Below, in pieces: positions 9,313-18,637 of a DNA stretch of 64,000 bases. The DNA is from Pseudomonas abietaniphila. GTDB lineage: Bacteria; Pseudomonadota; Gammaproteobacteria; Pseudomonadales; Pseudomonadaceae. Position 1 is the first letter of the stretch, and each line of letters opens with the position of its first letter. The stretch spans positions 4,712,001 through 4,776,000 of the forward strand of contig NZ_CP155619.1 in assembly GCF_039697315.1 (NCBI RefSeq), read 5' to 3'. The notes under the pieces were generated by a model. That model had not been told where the DNA came from and searched no databases. It saw nothing but the letters and a program-made list of their open reading frames with translations. A program made the position numbers and the translations under genes.

Positions 9313-11292
9313 CTATTTCCCTCTGATCAACCCGCGCAACACAAACCGATTCGGATGGCAGGCCTCGGCGACCGCGCGGGGTAGGGGCAGGGGTTCGTTG
9401 TCGAGCCAGGCGGCGATCAGTTCACCGGACAGTGACGCGGTGATCAGGCCGCGTGAGCCGTGGCCGCTGTTGACGTACAAACCTTCTACCCAAGGGCAGG
9501 CGGTGTCGGGCGTTTGCCGTGCATCCTTGCGCAGCACCGCGTACGCTTCAAGGAAGGCGTCTTTGTCCGCCAGCGGTCCGACGATAGGCAGGTAATCAGG
9601 ACTGGTGCAACGAAAGGCGGCGCGGCCCTCCAGTTGCTCGACAGGCAACCGATCGGCAGCAAGGCGCTCAGTCAGGTCGCCAGAGATTTCCCGCAGCAGT
9701 TCAAGATTGCCCAGATGCTCAGCAGCAGTCGGTGTCAGGTCGTCACTGTGGAAGTCGAAGCTCGCCCCCAGCGTGTGTTCGCCCAGACGCGCGGGTGCCA
9801 TGTAGCCCTCGGCACAGACGACCGTGCTCAAAGAAGCGCTGGCGCGGGTTTCAGGCAGTCGGGTGATTTGTCCACGAATGCGTTTGAGCGGCAGGTCGGC
9901 GCTGGCCTGGAAGCGCTTGACCTCCGCCGCGCCTGCAAGCACCACGACCGGTGCCGAGTCCAGCAGCCGATCACCGTCCCATGCCTGCCAGTGATCACCT
10001 TCACGTCTTAATTCAACGACGTCGTGGTGTGGCATCAGACGGATATTTGCCGCGCTCGTCTGACGATGACACAGCGCAGGCGGGTGTACCCAGCCGCCTT
10101 CGGGGTAAAACAGGCCGCCGCAGTTCAATGCGATACCTGCCTTCGCTTCGGCGGCGGGCGTGTCCAGAACATGCAGCAACTCGGCTGAAAACGCTTCGGC
10201 CAGTTGCGCCTGACGTTGATGTTCCTTTTCGTCGAACGCCAGTTGCAGCACGCCGCAATCGTCCCAGTCCACGCCGCGTTCCAGTCGTTCCAACAGGCGA
10301 CGGGTATGACCAAAACCACTGAGGATCAGTTGCGAAAGCGCTGTGCCGTGGGCGGACAGCTTCAGGTAGAGCACGCCTTGCGGATTGCCGGATGCCTCTT
10401 GCGCAAGGTCCGCATGCCGCTCCAGCAAACTGACCTGCCAACCGCGGGCGGCCAGACTGGACGCGGTTGCGCAGCCGGCGAGCCCGGCACCAATGACCAG
10501 CGCCTTGCGTTCTTTGCCGGGCGATCGCGGTCGCGCAAACCAGGGTTTAGGCTGCGCGGGTGCAGGCACGTCTTCCGGCCAGCCAAGAAAACGGCCCTTG
10601 AGCACTTCCCATTTGTGGCCGATGCCGGGTACGCGCTTCATCTTGAAACCTGCCGCATTCAATGCACGGCGGACCCAACCGGTGCTGGTGAACGTGCCGA
10701 TGGTCGAGCCGGGCGCGGCCAGTCGGGCCAGTTCGGCGAACAGTTCGGGCGTCCACATCTCCGGGTTTTTCGAGGGCGCGAAACCGTCGAGAAACCAGGC
10801 ATCGATCTCCCCATCCAGTTGCGGCAGCATGTCCAGCGCATCGCCAATCAGCAGGGTCAGCGTAACGCGTCCGCTATCAAACACCAGGCGTTGAAACCCC
10901 TCGTGGATGGCGACGTACTGCTCCAGCAGTTGATCGGCGAAGGCCTTCAGTTCCGGCCACAGTGCCAGCGCTCGCACAAGGTCTGCGCGGCTCAACGGGA
11001 ATTTTTCAACGCTGACGAAGTGCAGGCGCGCGCCGGGCGTGGCGCAGGCGTCGAACAGCTGCCACGCACAGAGAAAATTGAGGCCGGTGCCAAAGCCTGT
11101 TTCACCAATTACCAGTCGCCCATCCGCCGGCAGTGCAGCGAAGCGTTCGTGCAGCTCGTTCTGGGTCAGAAACACATGACGTGTCTCGGCGAGGCCCGAT
11201 TCATTGGAGAAATAGACATCGGCAAACGCCCGAGAGATCGGGTTGCCGTTTTCGTCCCAGTCGAGCTGGGCGTGCTGGAGAGTCGTCATCAT
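9313..11292 (-). CDS. mnmC: Bifunctional tRNA modification enzyme MnmC (mnm5s2U methyltransferase / FAD oxidoreductase)
   Basis: 659 residues from the ATG at 11292 (a second ATG follows at once; an upstream in-frame start would add 38 residues unlike the family). The N-terminal methyltransferase domain has IGETGFGTGLNFL (about 62-74). The C-terminal FAD-dependent oxidase begins near residue 265 with the dinucleotide-binding motif ALVIGAGLAGCATA. It converts cmnm5(s2)U34 through nm5 to mnm5(s2)U in the wobble position of several tRNAs, downstream of MnmE/MnmG. Length and domain order are normal for gammaproteobacteria. It is divergent from pap. Confidence 0.95.
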   Translation of the reverse strand: MMTTLQHAQLDWDENGNPISRAFADVYFSNESGLAETRHVFLTQNELHERFAALPADGRLVIGETGFGTGLNFLCAWQLFDACATPGARLHFVSVEKFPLSRADLVRALALWPELKAFADQLLEQYVAIHEGFQRLVFDSGRVTLTLLIGDALDMLPQLDGEIDAWFLDGFAPSKNPEMWTPELFAELARLAAPGSTIGTFTSTGWVRRALNAAGFKMKRVPGIGHKWEVLKGRFLGWPEDVPAPAQPKPWFARPRSPGKERKALVIGAGLAGCATASSLAARGWQVSLLERHADLAQEASGNPQGVLYLKLSAHGTALSQLILSGFGHTRRLLERLERGVDWDDCGVLQLAFDEKEHQRQAQLAEAFSAELLHVLDTPAAEAKAGIALNCGGLFYPEGGWVHPPALCHRQTSAANIRLMPHHDVVELRREGDHWQAWDGDRLLDSAPVVVLAGAAEVKRFQASADLPLKRIRGQITRLPETRASASLSTVVCAEGYMAPARLGEHTLGASFDFHSDDLTPTAAEHLGNLELLREISGDLTERLAADRLPVEQLEGRAAFRCTSPDYLPIVGPLADKDAFLEAYAVLRKDARQTPDTACPWVEGLYVNSGHGSRGLITASLSGELIAAWLDNEPLPLPRAVAEACHPNRFVLRGLIRGK

Positions 11293-11455
11293 TGAGCTGT
11301 GAAAGGCGCTTTGGCAGGTGCAAGGCCGGCATCTTAACGCACTGCGGGCGCGGTATCGCAGCCGGCGGATTGACCCATAACCCGGATTTGCGGTCACAAC
11401 CGTCACTGACCCATTCGATCCGCTAGTCTTGAGCGATCAGGAACAGGAGCCGTAC

Positions 11456-12958
11456 ATGTTTGAATCCGCTGAAATCGGCCACACCATCGACGACGAAACC
11501 TACGACGCCGAAGTGCCGGCCTTGCGAGAAGCATTGCTTGAAGCCCAGTACGAACTGCATGAACAGGCCCAGCGCCAGATCATCATCTTGATCAACGGCA
11601 TCGAAGGCGCGGGCAAGGGCGAAACCGTCAAGCTGCTCAATGACTGGATGGACCCGCGTTACATCGAAGTGCGCACCTTCGATCAACAGACCGATGAAGA
11701 GCTCGCTCGTCCGCCTGCCTGGCGCTACTGGCGTCAACTGCCGCCCAAGGGGCGGATCGGCGTGTTTTTCGGCAACTGGTACAGCCAGATGATCCAGGGC
11801 CGTGTGCACAAGCAATACAAGGACCCGGTGCTGGATCAAGCCATCAACGGCGCCGAACGCCTGGAAAAGATGCTCGTCGATGAGGGCGCGGTGATTTTCA
11901 AGTTCTGGTTTCACCTGTCAAAACAGCAGATGAAATTGCGCCTCAAGACCCTCAAGGACGACCCGCTGCACAGTTGGCGAATCAGCCCGCTGGACTGGCA
12001 GCAGTCCAGGACTTACGACAAGTTCGTGCGCTTCGGCGAGCGCGTGCTGCGTCGCACCAGCCGCGACTATGCGCCGTGGCATGTGATCGAAGGCGTCGAC
12101 CCCAACTACCGCAGCCTCACCGTTGGCCGTCTGTTGCTCGAAGGTTTGCAGAATGCGCTGAAGACGCCGGAAGGCAGCACCAATCTCGTCAACCTCGGGC
12201 CGCTGCCCAGCAACACCGACGAGTTGAGTCTGCTGGACAATCTCGACATGACCCTGTCGCTGGAGAAGGACGACTACGACGAGCAGTTGATCACCGAACA
12301 AGCGCGTCTGTCCGGCTTGATGCGTGACAAACGCATGCGTCGTCATGCGTTGGTGGCGGTGTTCGAAGGCAACGATGCGGCTGGCAAGGGCGGCGCGATC
12401 AAGCGCGTCGCCGGTGCGCTGGATCCGCGGCAGTACCACATCGTCCCCATCGCTGCGCCGACACAGGACGAGCTGGCGCAACCTTATTTATGGCGCTTTT
12501 GGCGGCAGATTCCAGCACGGGGCAAGTTCACCATTTTCGACCGCTCCTGGTACGGCCGGGTGTTGGTCGAGCGCGTGGAAGGCTTCTGCTCCGAAGCCGA
12601 CTGGCTGAGGGCGTACAGCGAGATCAACGACTTCGAAGAACAACTCACCGACGCCGGTATCGTGGTCGTGAAGTTCTGGCTGGCGATTGACGACAAGACG
12701 CAGCTGGAGCGCTTTCAGGCGCGGGAAAAGATCCCGTTCAAGCGCCACAAGATCACAGAGGACGACTGGCGAAATCGCAAGAAATGGCCGCAATACCGCG
12801 AGGCCGTCAGCGACATGGTCGACCGCACCAGCACCGAGATCGCCCCGTGGACATTGGTGGAGGCCAACGACAAGCGCTGGGCCCGGGTGAAGGTGCTGCG
12901 CACGATCAACGAAGCGCTTGAGGCAGCGTTCGCGAAGGACGACAAGAAGAAAAAATGA
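11456..12958 (+). CDS. pap: Polyphosphate:AMP phosphotransferase (class II PPK2, two-domain)
   Basis: 500 residues from ATG 11456, which has AGGAGCC seven bases upstream; the TTG at 11429 is less likely. Two tandem PPK2 domains are present. The N-terminal one has a Walker-like INGIEGAGKGE (about 40-55). The C-terminal one has EGNDAAGKGGAIKR and lid/Walker B FDRSWYGRVLVERV, matching the catalytically active second half of class II PPK2. It phosphorylates AMP to ADP using polyphosphate. Fusion, length and motifs match the Pseudomonas/Acinetobacter Pap enzyme. Confidence 0.93.
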   Translation: MFESAEIGHTIDDETYDAEVPALREALLEAQYELHEQAQRQIIILINGIEGAGKGETVKLLNDWMDPRYIEVRTFDQQTDEELARPPAWRYWRQLPPKGRIGVFFGNWYSQMIQGRVHKQYKDPVLDQAINGAERLEKMLVDEGAVIFKFWFHLSKQQMKLRLKTLKDDPLHSWRISPLDWQQSRTYDKFVRFGERVLRRTSRDYAPWHVIEGVDPNYRSLTVGRLLLEGLQNALKTPEGSTNLVNLGPLPSNTDELSLLDNLDMTLSLEKDDYDEQLITEQARLSGLMRDKRMRRHALVAVFEGNDAAGKGGAIKRVAGALDPRQYHIVPIAAPTQDELAQPYLWRFWRQIPARGKFTIFDRSWYGRVLVERVEGFCSEADWLRAYSEINDFEEQLTDAGIVVVKFWLAIDDKTQLERFQAREKIPFKRHKITEDDWRNRKKWPQYREAVSDMVDRTSTEIAPWTLVEANDKRWARVKVLRTINEALEAAFAKDDKKKK

Positions 12959-12977
12959 CTGACGTAGCGCAATTCCT

Positions 12978-13078
12978 GTAGGAGCAATAGGAGGTTACGA
13001 CGGTCGCGAATGCGGTGGTGCATCCGATGAATATCTTTCGGATGCACCGGCCAATCGCGAATGAATTCGCTCCCACAG
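12978..13078. repeat. Hybrid REPIN with arms of two different families
   Basis: The left arm (GTAGGAGCAATAGGAGGTTA, then CGACGGTCGCGAATGCGG) belongs to the GAGGTTACGA family of the 4.4-kb array. The right arm (CGCGAATGAATTCGCTCCCA) belongs to the GAATTCATTCGCG class. The inner GCATCCGATGAATATC / GATATTCATCGGATGC-like part pairs (TGCATCCGA with TCGGATGCA). Confidence 0.75.
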
Positions 13079-13084
13079 ACCTAA

Positions 13085-13151
13085 GGTATGGCCTGACAGC
13101 CAGTAATGACCCCAGGCCTATGGTATGGCCTGACAGCCAGTAATGACCCCA
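13085..13151. repeat. 37-bp-period direct repeat
   Basis: The 30-bp segment starting GGTATGGCCTGACAGCCAGT occurs at 13085 and again at 13122, an exact duplication with a 37-bp period, wedged between two REPINs in the pap-lapC intergenic space (12959-13288). That space contains no gene. Confidence 0.85.
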
Positions 13152-13156
13152 GACCT

Positions 13157-13246
13157 GTAGGAGCGCGCTTGCCCGCGATGCGTTGTATCTGACGATGGAA
13201 ATGCATCGACTGTACCGACGTCATCGCGGGCAAGCGCGCTCCTTAC
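13157..13246. repeat. REPIN
   Basis: GTAGGAGCGCGCTTGCCCGC at 13157 and its complement ending CTCCTTAC at 13246 form the same REPIN class as at 611. It lies just after the 3' end of the type I secretion adaptor gene and may act as a transcript-end hairpin. Confidence 0.9.
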
Positions 13247-13288
13247 GGCCTGCGACCAGAATCAAAGGCCCAGCGTCGGGAGCGCTGA

Positions 13289-14632
13289 CTACCGCTCCCG
13301 CAGCGCCTCGGTCCGGGCCTTCAGCACGGGTTTCAACAGGTAGTCCATCACGCTTTTCTCGCCGGTAATGATGTCCACGGTGGCGACCATGCCGGGGATG
13401 ATCAGCAACGGTTTGGCGTCGCTGCCCAGATGGTTTTTGTCGGTGCGCACCTGAATCAGGTAAAAGGTGTTGCCCTTGTCATCGGTGGTGGTGTCGGCGC
13501 CGATCAGCTCCAGTTTGGCGGGCAAGCCGCCATAGATCGTGTAGTCATAGGCGCTGAATTTCACCATCGCTTTCTGGCCCGGATGCAGGAACGCGACGTC
13601 CTGCGGACGAACCTTGGCTTCGATCAGCAGGTTGTCTTCCAGCGGAACGATTTCGATCATGTCGCTGCCCGGCTGAACCACGCCACCGATGGTGTTGACC
13701 TTCAGCGTCTTGACGATGCCTTTGACGGGCGAGGTCACCGTGGTGCGGGTGACGCGGTCGTCGATGGCAATGCTGGTGGCGCTGGCCTTGGCGAGGTCGG
13801 CGCGCTTGTCGTTCAGGTCCTTGGCGGCGTCCGAGCGGAAGCTGTCTTGCGACTCCTGGATCTTGCTCTTGATCTCGTTGATGGCGGCCTCTGCACGAGG
13901 AATCGCCAGCGAGGTGGCGTCCATCTGGCCACGTGCTTCAGATGCCTTGCCTTTGAGCCGGATGATCTCGACCGGCGACACCGCGCCACTGTTCACCAGC
14001 GGCGCCGACATGCTCAGCTCCTGCTGAATGAAGCCGAGCTGGTTGCGGAACTGATCCTGTTTCGAACGAAACTCGGCGACTTCCTGAGTCTTTTGCCGCA
14101 GCTGTTCTTGCAGCGTGCGTTGCTCACTGGCCAGACGGCGCTGCCGTGAGTCGTACAGCGATTGCTCGTCGGCCGCGACCTGTGGCGCCTTGGCCAGCAC
14201 CACGGCGGACGGCTTGAACGGACGGCCTTCAGACTCTGCCGACAAGCGATCGACCTGAGCCATCAGCGTGTATTTATCGACCTCGCTCTCACCTTTGTTC
14301 GACAGAAACCGCGTGTCGTCCAGTCGCAGCAGCGTGTCACCTTTGTTCACGATCTGGCCTTCACGAACGAAGATTTCGGTGACGATGCCGCCTTCCAGGT
14401 TCTGTATCACCTGGACTTTGCTCGACGGGATCGCCTTGCCTTCGCCCATGGTGACTTCCTGCAACACCGCGAATTTGGCCCAGACCAGCGCGGTGATGAT
14501 CAACGCGGCGGCGATCCATACGGTGATGCGAGACCCTCGAGACGCGTCCTGCGCCGCGACGCCGGCAACTTCCGGCATGAACTCGGTATCGACCTGACGA
14601 CCAGGGTGAAAATAACCTTGAGCGGATGACAT
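13289..14632 (-). CDS. HlyD-family type I secretion periplasmic adaptor (LapC/MapC-type)
   Basis: 447 residues with a cytoplasmic N terminus, one membrane anchor (ITVWIAAALIITALVWAKF, about 36-55), a split biotinyl-lipoyl domain (VIQNLEGGIVTEIFVREGQ and TVTSPVKGIVKTLKVNTIGG) and a long central coiled coil rich in E/Q/K (about 120-290). It bridges the inner-membrane ABC exporter and the TolC-like channel for export of the large adhesin. It ends a three-gene minus-strand operon, 12 bp after the ABC transporter gene. Confidence 0.92.
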   Translation of the reverse strand: MSSAQGYFHPGRQVDTEFMPEVAGVAAQDASRGSRITVWIAAALIITALVWAKFAVLQEVTMGEGKAIPSSKVQVIQNLEGGIVTEIFVREGQIVNKGDTLLRLDDTRFLSNKGESEVDKYTLMAQVDRLSAESEGRPFKPSAVVLAKAPQVAADEQSLYDSRQRRLASEQRTLQEQLRQKTQEVAEFRSKQDQFRNQLGFIQQELSMSAPLVNSGAVSPVEIIRLKGKASEARGQMDATSLAIPRAEAAINEIKSKIQESQDSFRSDAAKDLNDKRADLAKASATSIAIDDRVTRTTVTSPVKGIVKTLKVNTIGGVVQPGSDMIEIVPLEDNLLIEAKVRPQDVAFLHPGQKAMVKFSAYDYTIYGGLPAKLELIGADTTTDDKGNTFYLIQVRTDKNHLGSDAKPLLIIPGMVATVDIITGEKSVMDYLLKPVLKARTEALRER

Positions 14633-14644
14633 AGGGAACGCTCC

Positions 14645-16816
14645 TTAAACCGTGGCCGGGCCGACACGGCCCTTGCGCAGTGCTTCGACGACGAGTTCTT
14701 TGGGACCGTCAGCGACTACCTTGCCGTTGTCCAGCACCACCAGCCGGTCGACCAGACTCAGCATCGACATGCGGTGCGTCACCAGCAGCAGTGTCTTGCC
14801 TTGCATCAGGGTGAACAGCTTCTGACGCAGCACGTCTTCGCTGCCGTTGTCCATGTGGCTGGTGGGCTCGTCGAGCAACATGATCGGCGGGTCGAGCAAG
14901 AGTGCGCGGGCCAGCAGCACGGCCTGGCGCTGACCGCCGGACAGCAATTGCCCGCGTTCACCCACCGGCCGGTCGAAGCCAAGCGGATGGTTGCGCGCCA
15001 GCTCGGTCACGCCGGTCAGTTCAGCCACTTCCAGCATCCGGGCGTCGGTGACATAACGGGCGCCCAGGGTGAGGTTATCCCGCAAGCTGCCCGCCAGCAG
15101 CGGCAGGTCATGGGCGACATAACCCACTTGCTGACGCAGGTCGGCGACGTCCACCTGGCGCAGGTCCAGACCGTCGAGCAACAGCTGCCCTTCATCCGGC
15201 GTATAAAAACCCATGATCAACCGTGCCAAGGTGCTTTTACCCGAGCCGCTGCGGCCAATGATGCCGATCCGCTCGCCCGGTTTGACGGTGATGCTGACCT
15301 CGTTCAAAGCCGCTGACGTACCCGGGCCGCCATAGGCGAAACTGGCTTTGACGACCTCTATCGCCCCTTTGAGCTGGGTGTGCTGCAAGGGGTGTTTGGT
15401 CGGGTCGCGCTCTTGCGGCAGAGCCATCAAGGCGTCGGTGCTTTTCATGGTGATCTGCGCTTGTTGATAGCGCGTGATCAGCCCGGCGATCTGCCCCAAC
15501 GGCGCCAGCACACGACTGCCGAGCATATAAGTGGCCACCAGCGCGCCGACGCTGAGGTTGCCCGCGATGATGCTGTAGACGCCCGCAACGATGGTCGCCA
15601 TGCCCGAGAACTGCTGAATGAACAGCGTGCCGTTGCTGGCCAGCGCCGAGAGGTCCCGAGCGTGGCTGTCGAGGCGGGTGAGGGCGCCGTGGGTGTGTTC
15701 CCACTTGTGCTGACGTTCGCTTTCGGCGCCGCAGGCTTTGAGGGTTTCCAGGCCACCCAGGGTTTCCACCAACAGCGCCTGACGTTCTGCACCCAGCGCG
15801 AGGCTACGTTCGACGGTGTCGCGCAGGCGCATCTGGATGATCCAGGCAAACAGGATGGTGATCGGAAACGCCACCAGCGGAATCACCACCAGCCAGCCGC
15901 CGAGCAGCCCGATCACCGCCAGCATCAAGACGGCGAAAGGCAGATCGATGATGCTGGTCAGGGTCACGGCGGTGAGGAATTCGCGCAGGCCCTGGAAGTC
16001 ATGAATGCTCTGGGCGAAACCGCCGATGGTGGCGGGACGTGCCTTCATCGACATGCCCGTGATGCGCTCGAACAAGGTGGCGGACAGAATCACGTCGGTC
16101 TTCTTGCCGGCTTGATCCAGCAGGCGCGCACGCACCAGCCGCAGGGTCAGTTCGAAGCCGGTGCCGATCAGCAGACCAATCGCCAGTACCCACAGCGTTG
16201 AAGTGGCCTGGTTGGGTACCACCCGGTCGTAAGTCTGCATGACGAACAACGGCACCATCAGGCCCAGCAGGTTGATCATCAGGCTGGCGAGAATCGCGTC
16301 GCTGTACAGCCAGCGCGACAGCTTGAGCGTGTCGCGGAACCACGCGTTGACCCTGGGCACCAGCGGCGAGCGAAGGTTTTCCAGCTCATGCCGGGGACGG
16401 GCGAACAGCGCTTGACCGGTGTACAGCGTGGCCAGTTCTTCACGGGTCACGTGCTGTTCGCCGCCATCTGCTTCGCTCGGCAGAATCAGCGCCCGACCGT
16501 CTTCTTCCCATCGTCGAAGGACCGCGCAGCGATTGCCCTTGAGCAGCAGCAATACGGGCAGGTTCAGACCGTCGATGGCATCCAGGTTGCGGCGCAAAAT
16601 GCGCGCCTGCAACCCGGCGCGAGCGGCGGCGCGAGGCAGAAGGTCGACGCTTAAGGATTGTTGCGCCAGCGGCAGGCCGGCGCTGAGGCTGGTCCGGCTG
16701 GCGCTGCAATCGTGGAGCCGGCAAAGGATGAGCAAGCCATCCAGCAGCGGGTCGTCGAAGTTCGAACGTGGGTCAAATGCAGGTGCTGATTCAAATACAG
16801 GCGGCATGCTGGTCAC
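14645..16816 (-). CDS. Type I secretion ABC transporter (LapB/MapB-type)
   Basis: 723 residues. The N-terminal ~140 residues form a peptidase-C39-like domain without the catalytic Cys (degenerate, as in RTX exporters). Six membrane helices follow (about 160-430), then a nucleotide-binding domain with GRSGSGKST, LLSGGQRQAV and IMLLDEPTSHMD. It energises one-step secretion of the RTX adhesin encoded divergently. The gene is 44 bp after the TolC-like gene and 12 bp before the HlyD-like gene. Confidence 0.93.
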   Translation of the reverse strand: MTSMPPVFESAPAFDPRSNFDDPLLDGLLILCRLHDCSASRTSLSAGLPLAQQSLSVDLLPRAAARAGLQARILRRNLDAIDGLNLPVLLLLKGNRCAVLRRWEEDGRALILPSEADGGEQHVTREELATLYTGQALFARPRHELENLRSPLVPRVNAWFRDTLKLSRWLYSDAILASLMINLLGLMVPLFVMQTYDRVVPNQATSTLWVLAIGLLIGTGFELTLRLVRARLLDQAGKKTDVILSATLFERITGMSMKARPATIGGFAQSIHDFQGLREFLTAVTLTSIIDLPFAVLMLAVIGLLGGWLVVIPLVAFPITILFAWIIQMRLRDTVERSLALGAERQALLVETLGGLETLKACGAESERQHKWEHTHGALTRLDSHARDLSALASNGTLFIQQFSGMATIVAGVYSIIAGNLSVGALVATYMLGSRVLAPLGQIAGLITRYQQAQITMKSTDALMALPQERDPTKHPLQHTQLKGAIEVVKASFAYGGPGTSAALNEVSITVKPGERIGIIGRSGSGKSTLARLIMGFYTPDEGQLLLDGLDLRQVDVADLRQQVGYVAHDLPLLAGSLRDNLTLGARYVTDARMLEVAELTGVTELARNHPLGFDRPVGERGQLLSGGQRQAVLLARALLLDPPIMLLDEPTSHMDNGSEDVLRQKLFTLMQGKTLLLVTHRMSMLSLVDRLVVLDNGKVVADGPKELVVEALRKGRVGPATV

Positions 16817-16860
16817 AGACTTCTCCCGCGCTAAATGCGCTACTGCTTACTTCAGTTCGC

Positions 16861-18216
16861 TTACTTCAGTTCGGGAAGCCGGGCTTCGCTTTTGACTTCT
16901 GTCAGCGCGACGGCGGCCGTTGGCAATACCACACGCGCTTTGCTCAGCAGCTCGCCTTCAGTGGCCAGCACTCGGTACATCGAGTACTCCTCGGTGTAGC
17001 GCAGTTCGGTGTAGCGACGGGCTGCGTTGTACAGCTCGTTTTCACTGTCCAGCAGGTCAAGGAGCGTGCGTTGACCCAGGCCGAACTGGTCCTGATACGC
17101 GGCGCGAACCTTGGTCGTGGTTTCGGTGTATTCACGGGCGATCGGGGTCTGCACACGGGCGTTGTTCATGGCGTTCCAGGCCAGCGACAGGTTCTCGTTG
17201 ATCATGCGCAACGCGTTGTTTCGGATGTCCATCGCCTGGCCGGTCTTGTAGGAGTCTGAGTTCAGGCGGGCCTTGTCACGGTTGCCATTGAACAGGTTGT
17301 AATTCATCACCACGGCGGCGCGCCATTCGTTGTCGTGGCCTTCTTCGCCTTGCAGGTTGTTGTTCGCGCCGACTGCCAGTTCACCGTCGAACCGTGGATA
17401 AAACGGCGACTTGGCGACTTCGTATTGTTTCTCGGCGGCGTTTACATCGGCCTGGGCGGATTTCAGATAGGAGTTATTGACCAACATGCTCTGCCGGGCG
17501 TCGCTCAGGCTTTTCGGCACTTCGCCTTTGATCGACGGGGGCGCCTCAAGCTCATCGGGCATCTTGCCGACGGCGCTGAAGAAATTGGCTTCAGCGTCGG
17601 CAAGGTCGACTTGTGCGGTGTAGAAATTGTTCTCGGCCAACGCACGGCGAGCTTTGGACTGATCGCTGTCGGCATTGCTGCCGATGCCACGGTTGGTACG
17701 CAAGCCGATCTGGTCATTGATGCGCAGGTGGGCCTGCAGGTTGTTCTTCGCAAGGTCGAGCAATTCACGGCGTTTGAGCACTTCGAGGTACACCTCGATG
17801 GCCCTGAGCGCCAGATCCTCAGCGGTGCCGCGCAAGTAGTACGCACGGGAATTCACCACGGCCTGCGTACGGCCGACCTCGTTCTTGGTGTTGAAACCGT
17901 CGAACAGCATCTGGCGCAGACGCAATTCCGACTGGGTGTAGTTGAGCGTTTCCTCGTTGTGGTTACCGAAGGCCCGTGTAGTGGGGCTGTCGGTGTGCTC
18001 ACGGCCATAGGCGGCGATCAGATCGACGGTGGGGAGATAGCCTCCTTTGGCAATTTTCACATCTTCATCTGCGGACAGTCGGTTGTTCACGTTGGAGTGA
18101 ATTTCCGGGTGGTTGTCGACAGTGTTCTGAATCGCCTGACTCAGTGACATGGCTTGCGCTTGGGCGCAGGCGACCGCCAACACAACTGCACTGTAAAGCG
18201 GGGTCAAATCGCGCAT
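16861..18216 (-). CDS. TolC-family outer-membrane channel (LapE/MapE-type)
   Basis: 451 residues. The signal peptide (MRDLTPLYSAVVLAVACAQAQA) is followed by the TolC-type start AMSLSQAIQNTVDNHPEI and long alpha-helical repeats; residues YTEEYSMYRVLATEGELL near the C terminus are typical of type I secretion TolC proteins. It forms the outer-membrane duct and, in Lap/Map systems, retains the N-terminal plug of the adhesin. First gene of the secretion operon; divergent from the adhesin gene across 421 bp. Confidence 0.92.
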   Translation of the reverse strand: MRDLTPLYSAVVLAVACAQAQAMSLSQAIQNTVDNHPEIHSNVNNRLSADEDVKIAKGGYLPTVDLIAAYGREHTDSPTTRAFGNHNEETLNYTQSELRLRQMLFDGFNTKNEVGRTQAVVNSRAYYLRGTAEDLALRAIEVYLEVLKRRELLDLAKNNLQAHLRINDQIGLRTNRGIGSNADSDQSKARRALAENNFYTAQVDLADAEANFFSAVGKMPDELEAPPSIKGEVPKSLSDARQSMLVNNSYLKSAQADVNAAEKQYEVAKSPFYPRFDGELAVGANNNLQGEEGHDNEWRAAVVMNYNLFNGNRDKARLNSDSYKTGQAMDIRNNALRMINENLSLAWNAMNNARVQTPIAREYTETTTKVRAAYQDQFGLGQRTLLDLLDSENELYNAARRYTELRYTEEYSMYRVLATEGELLSKARVVLPTAAVALTEVKSEARLPELK

Positions 18217-18637
18217 GGAGCTTCTCCCTGGATTGTTGTCGTGCTGCTAACGCCAAAAAACCGACGAATCTGGCTGTTAAAACCGTATCAGGTTTGTAAC
18301 ATCAGAGCTAAGAACAACTTTGGGAAAAGCTCAGACGTTTTTTTCATAAGCCTTATTCCAAAAAAAACTTATGCCATTTCTGGTTTTCAAGCGAAGGTTG
18401 AATTCAGGAAACGCTTGTATTCAAGGTTTTACAAGCATCTTACGGTTGCTAAGGAAGTTTCAACGGAAATTTGACGGCGTTCGATCAAGCGGTTTTTCGA
18501 GCAAAAAACTTGAAAAGATTCAGCGACATAAAATTGTCGTATGAAGCTGGCTCCTAGCCATTTCTGTGCGCCGAATGAACAGTTTTTGTTGGATTCGTAA
18601 CATTTTCTGATCCGGTATTTGCAGCAAGGGAGTGGAT
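18217..18637. promoter_or_regulatory. Divergent AT-rich regulatory region between secretion operon and adhesin
   Basis: 421 bp without a convincing ORF and markedly more AT-rich than its flanks (runs such as GACGTTTTTTTCATAAGCC and CAAAAAAAACTTATGCC). It must hold the promoters of both the exporter operon and the adhesin gene. The adhesin ATG at 18638 has AAGGGAG eight bases upstream. I could not pick out a reliable -35/-10 pair or a FleQ site by eye. Confidence 0.55.
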
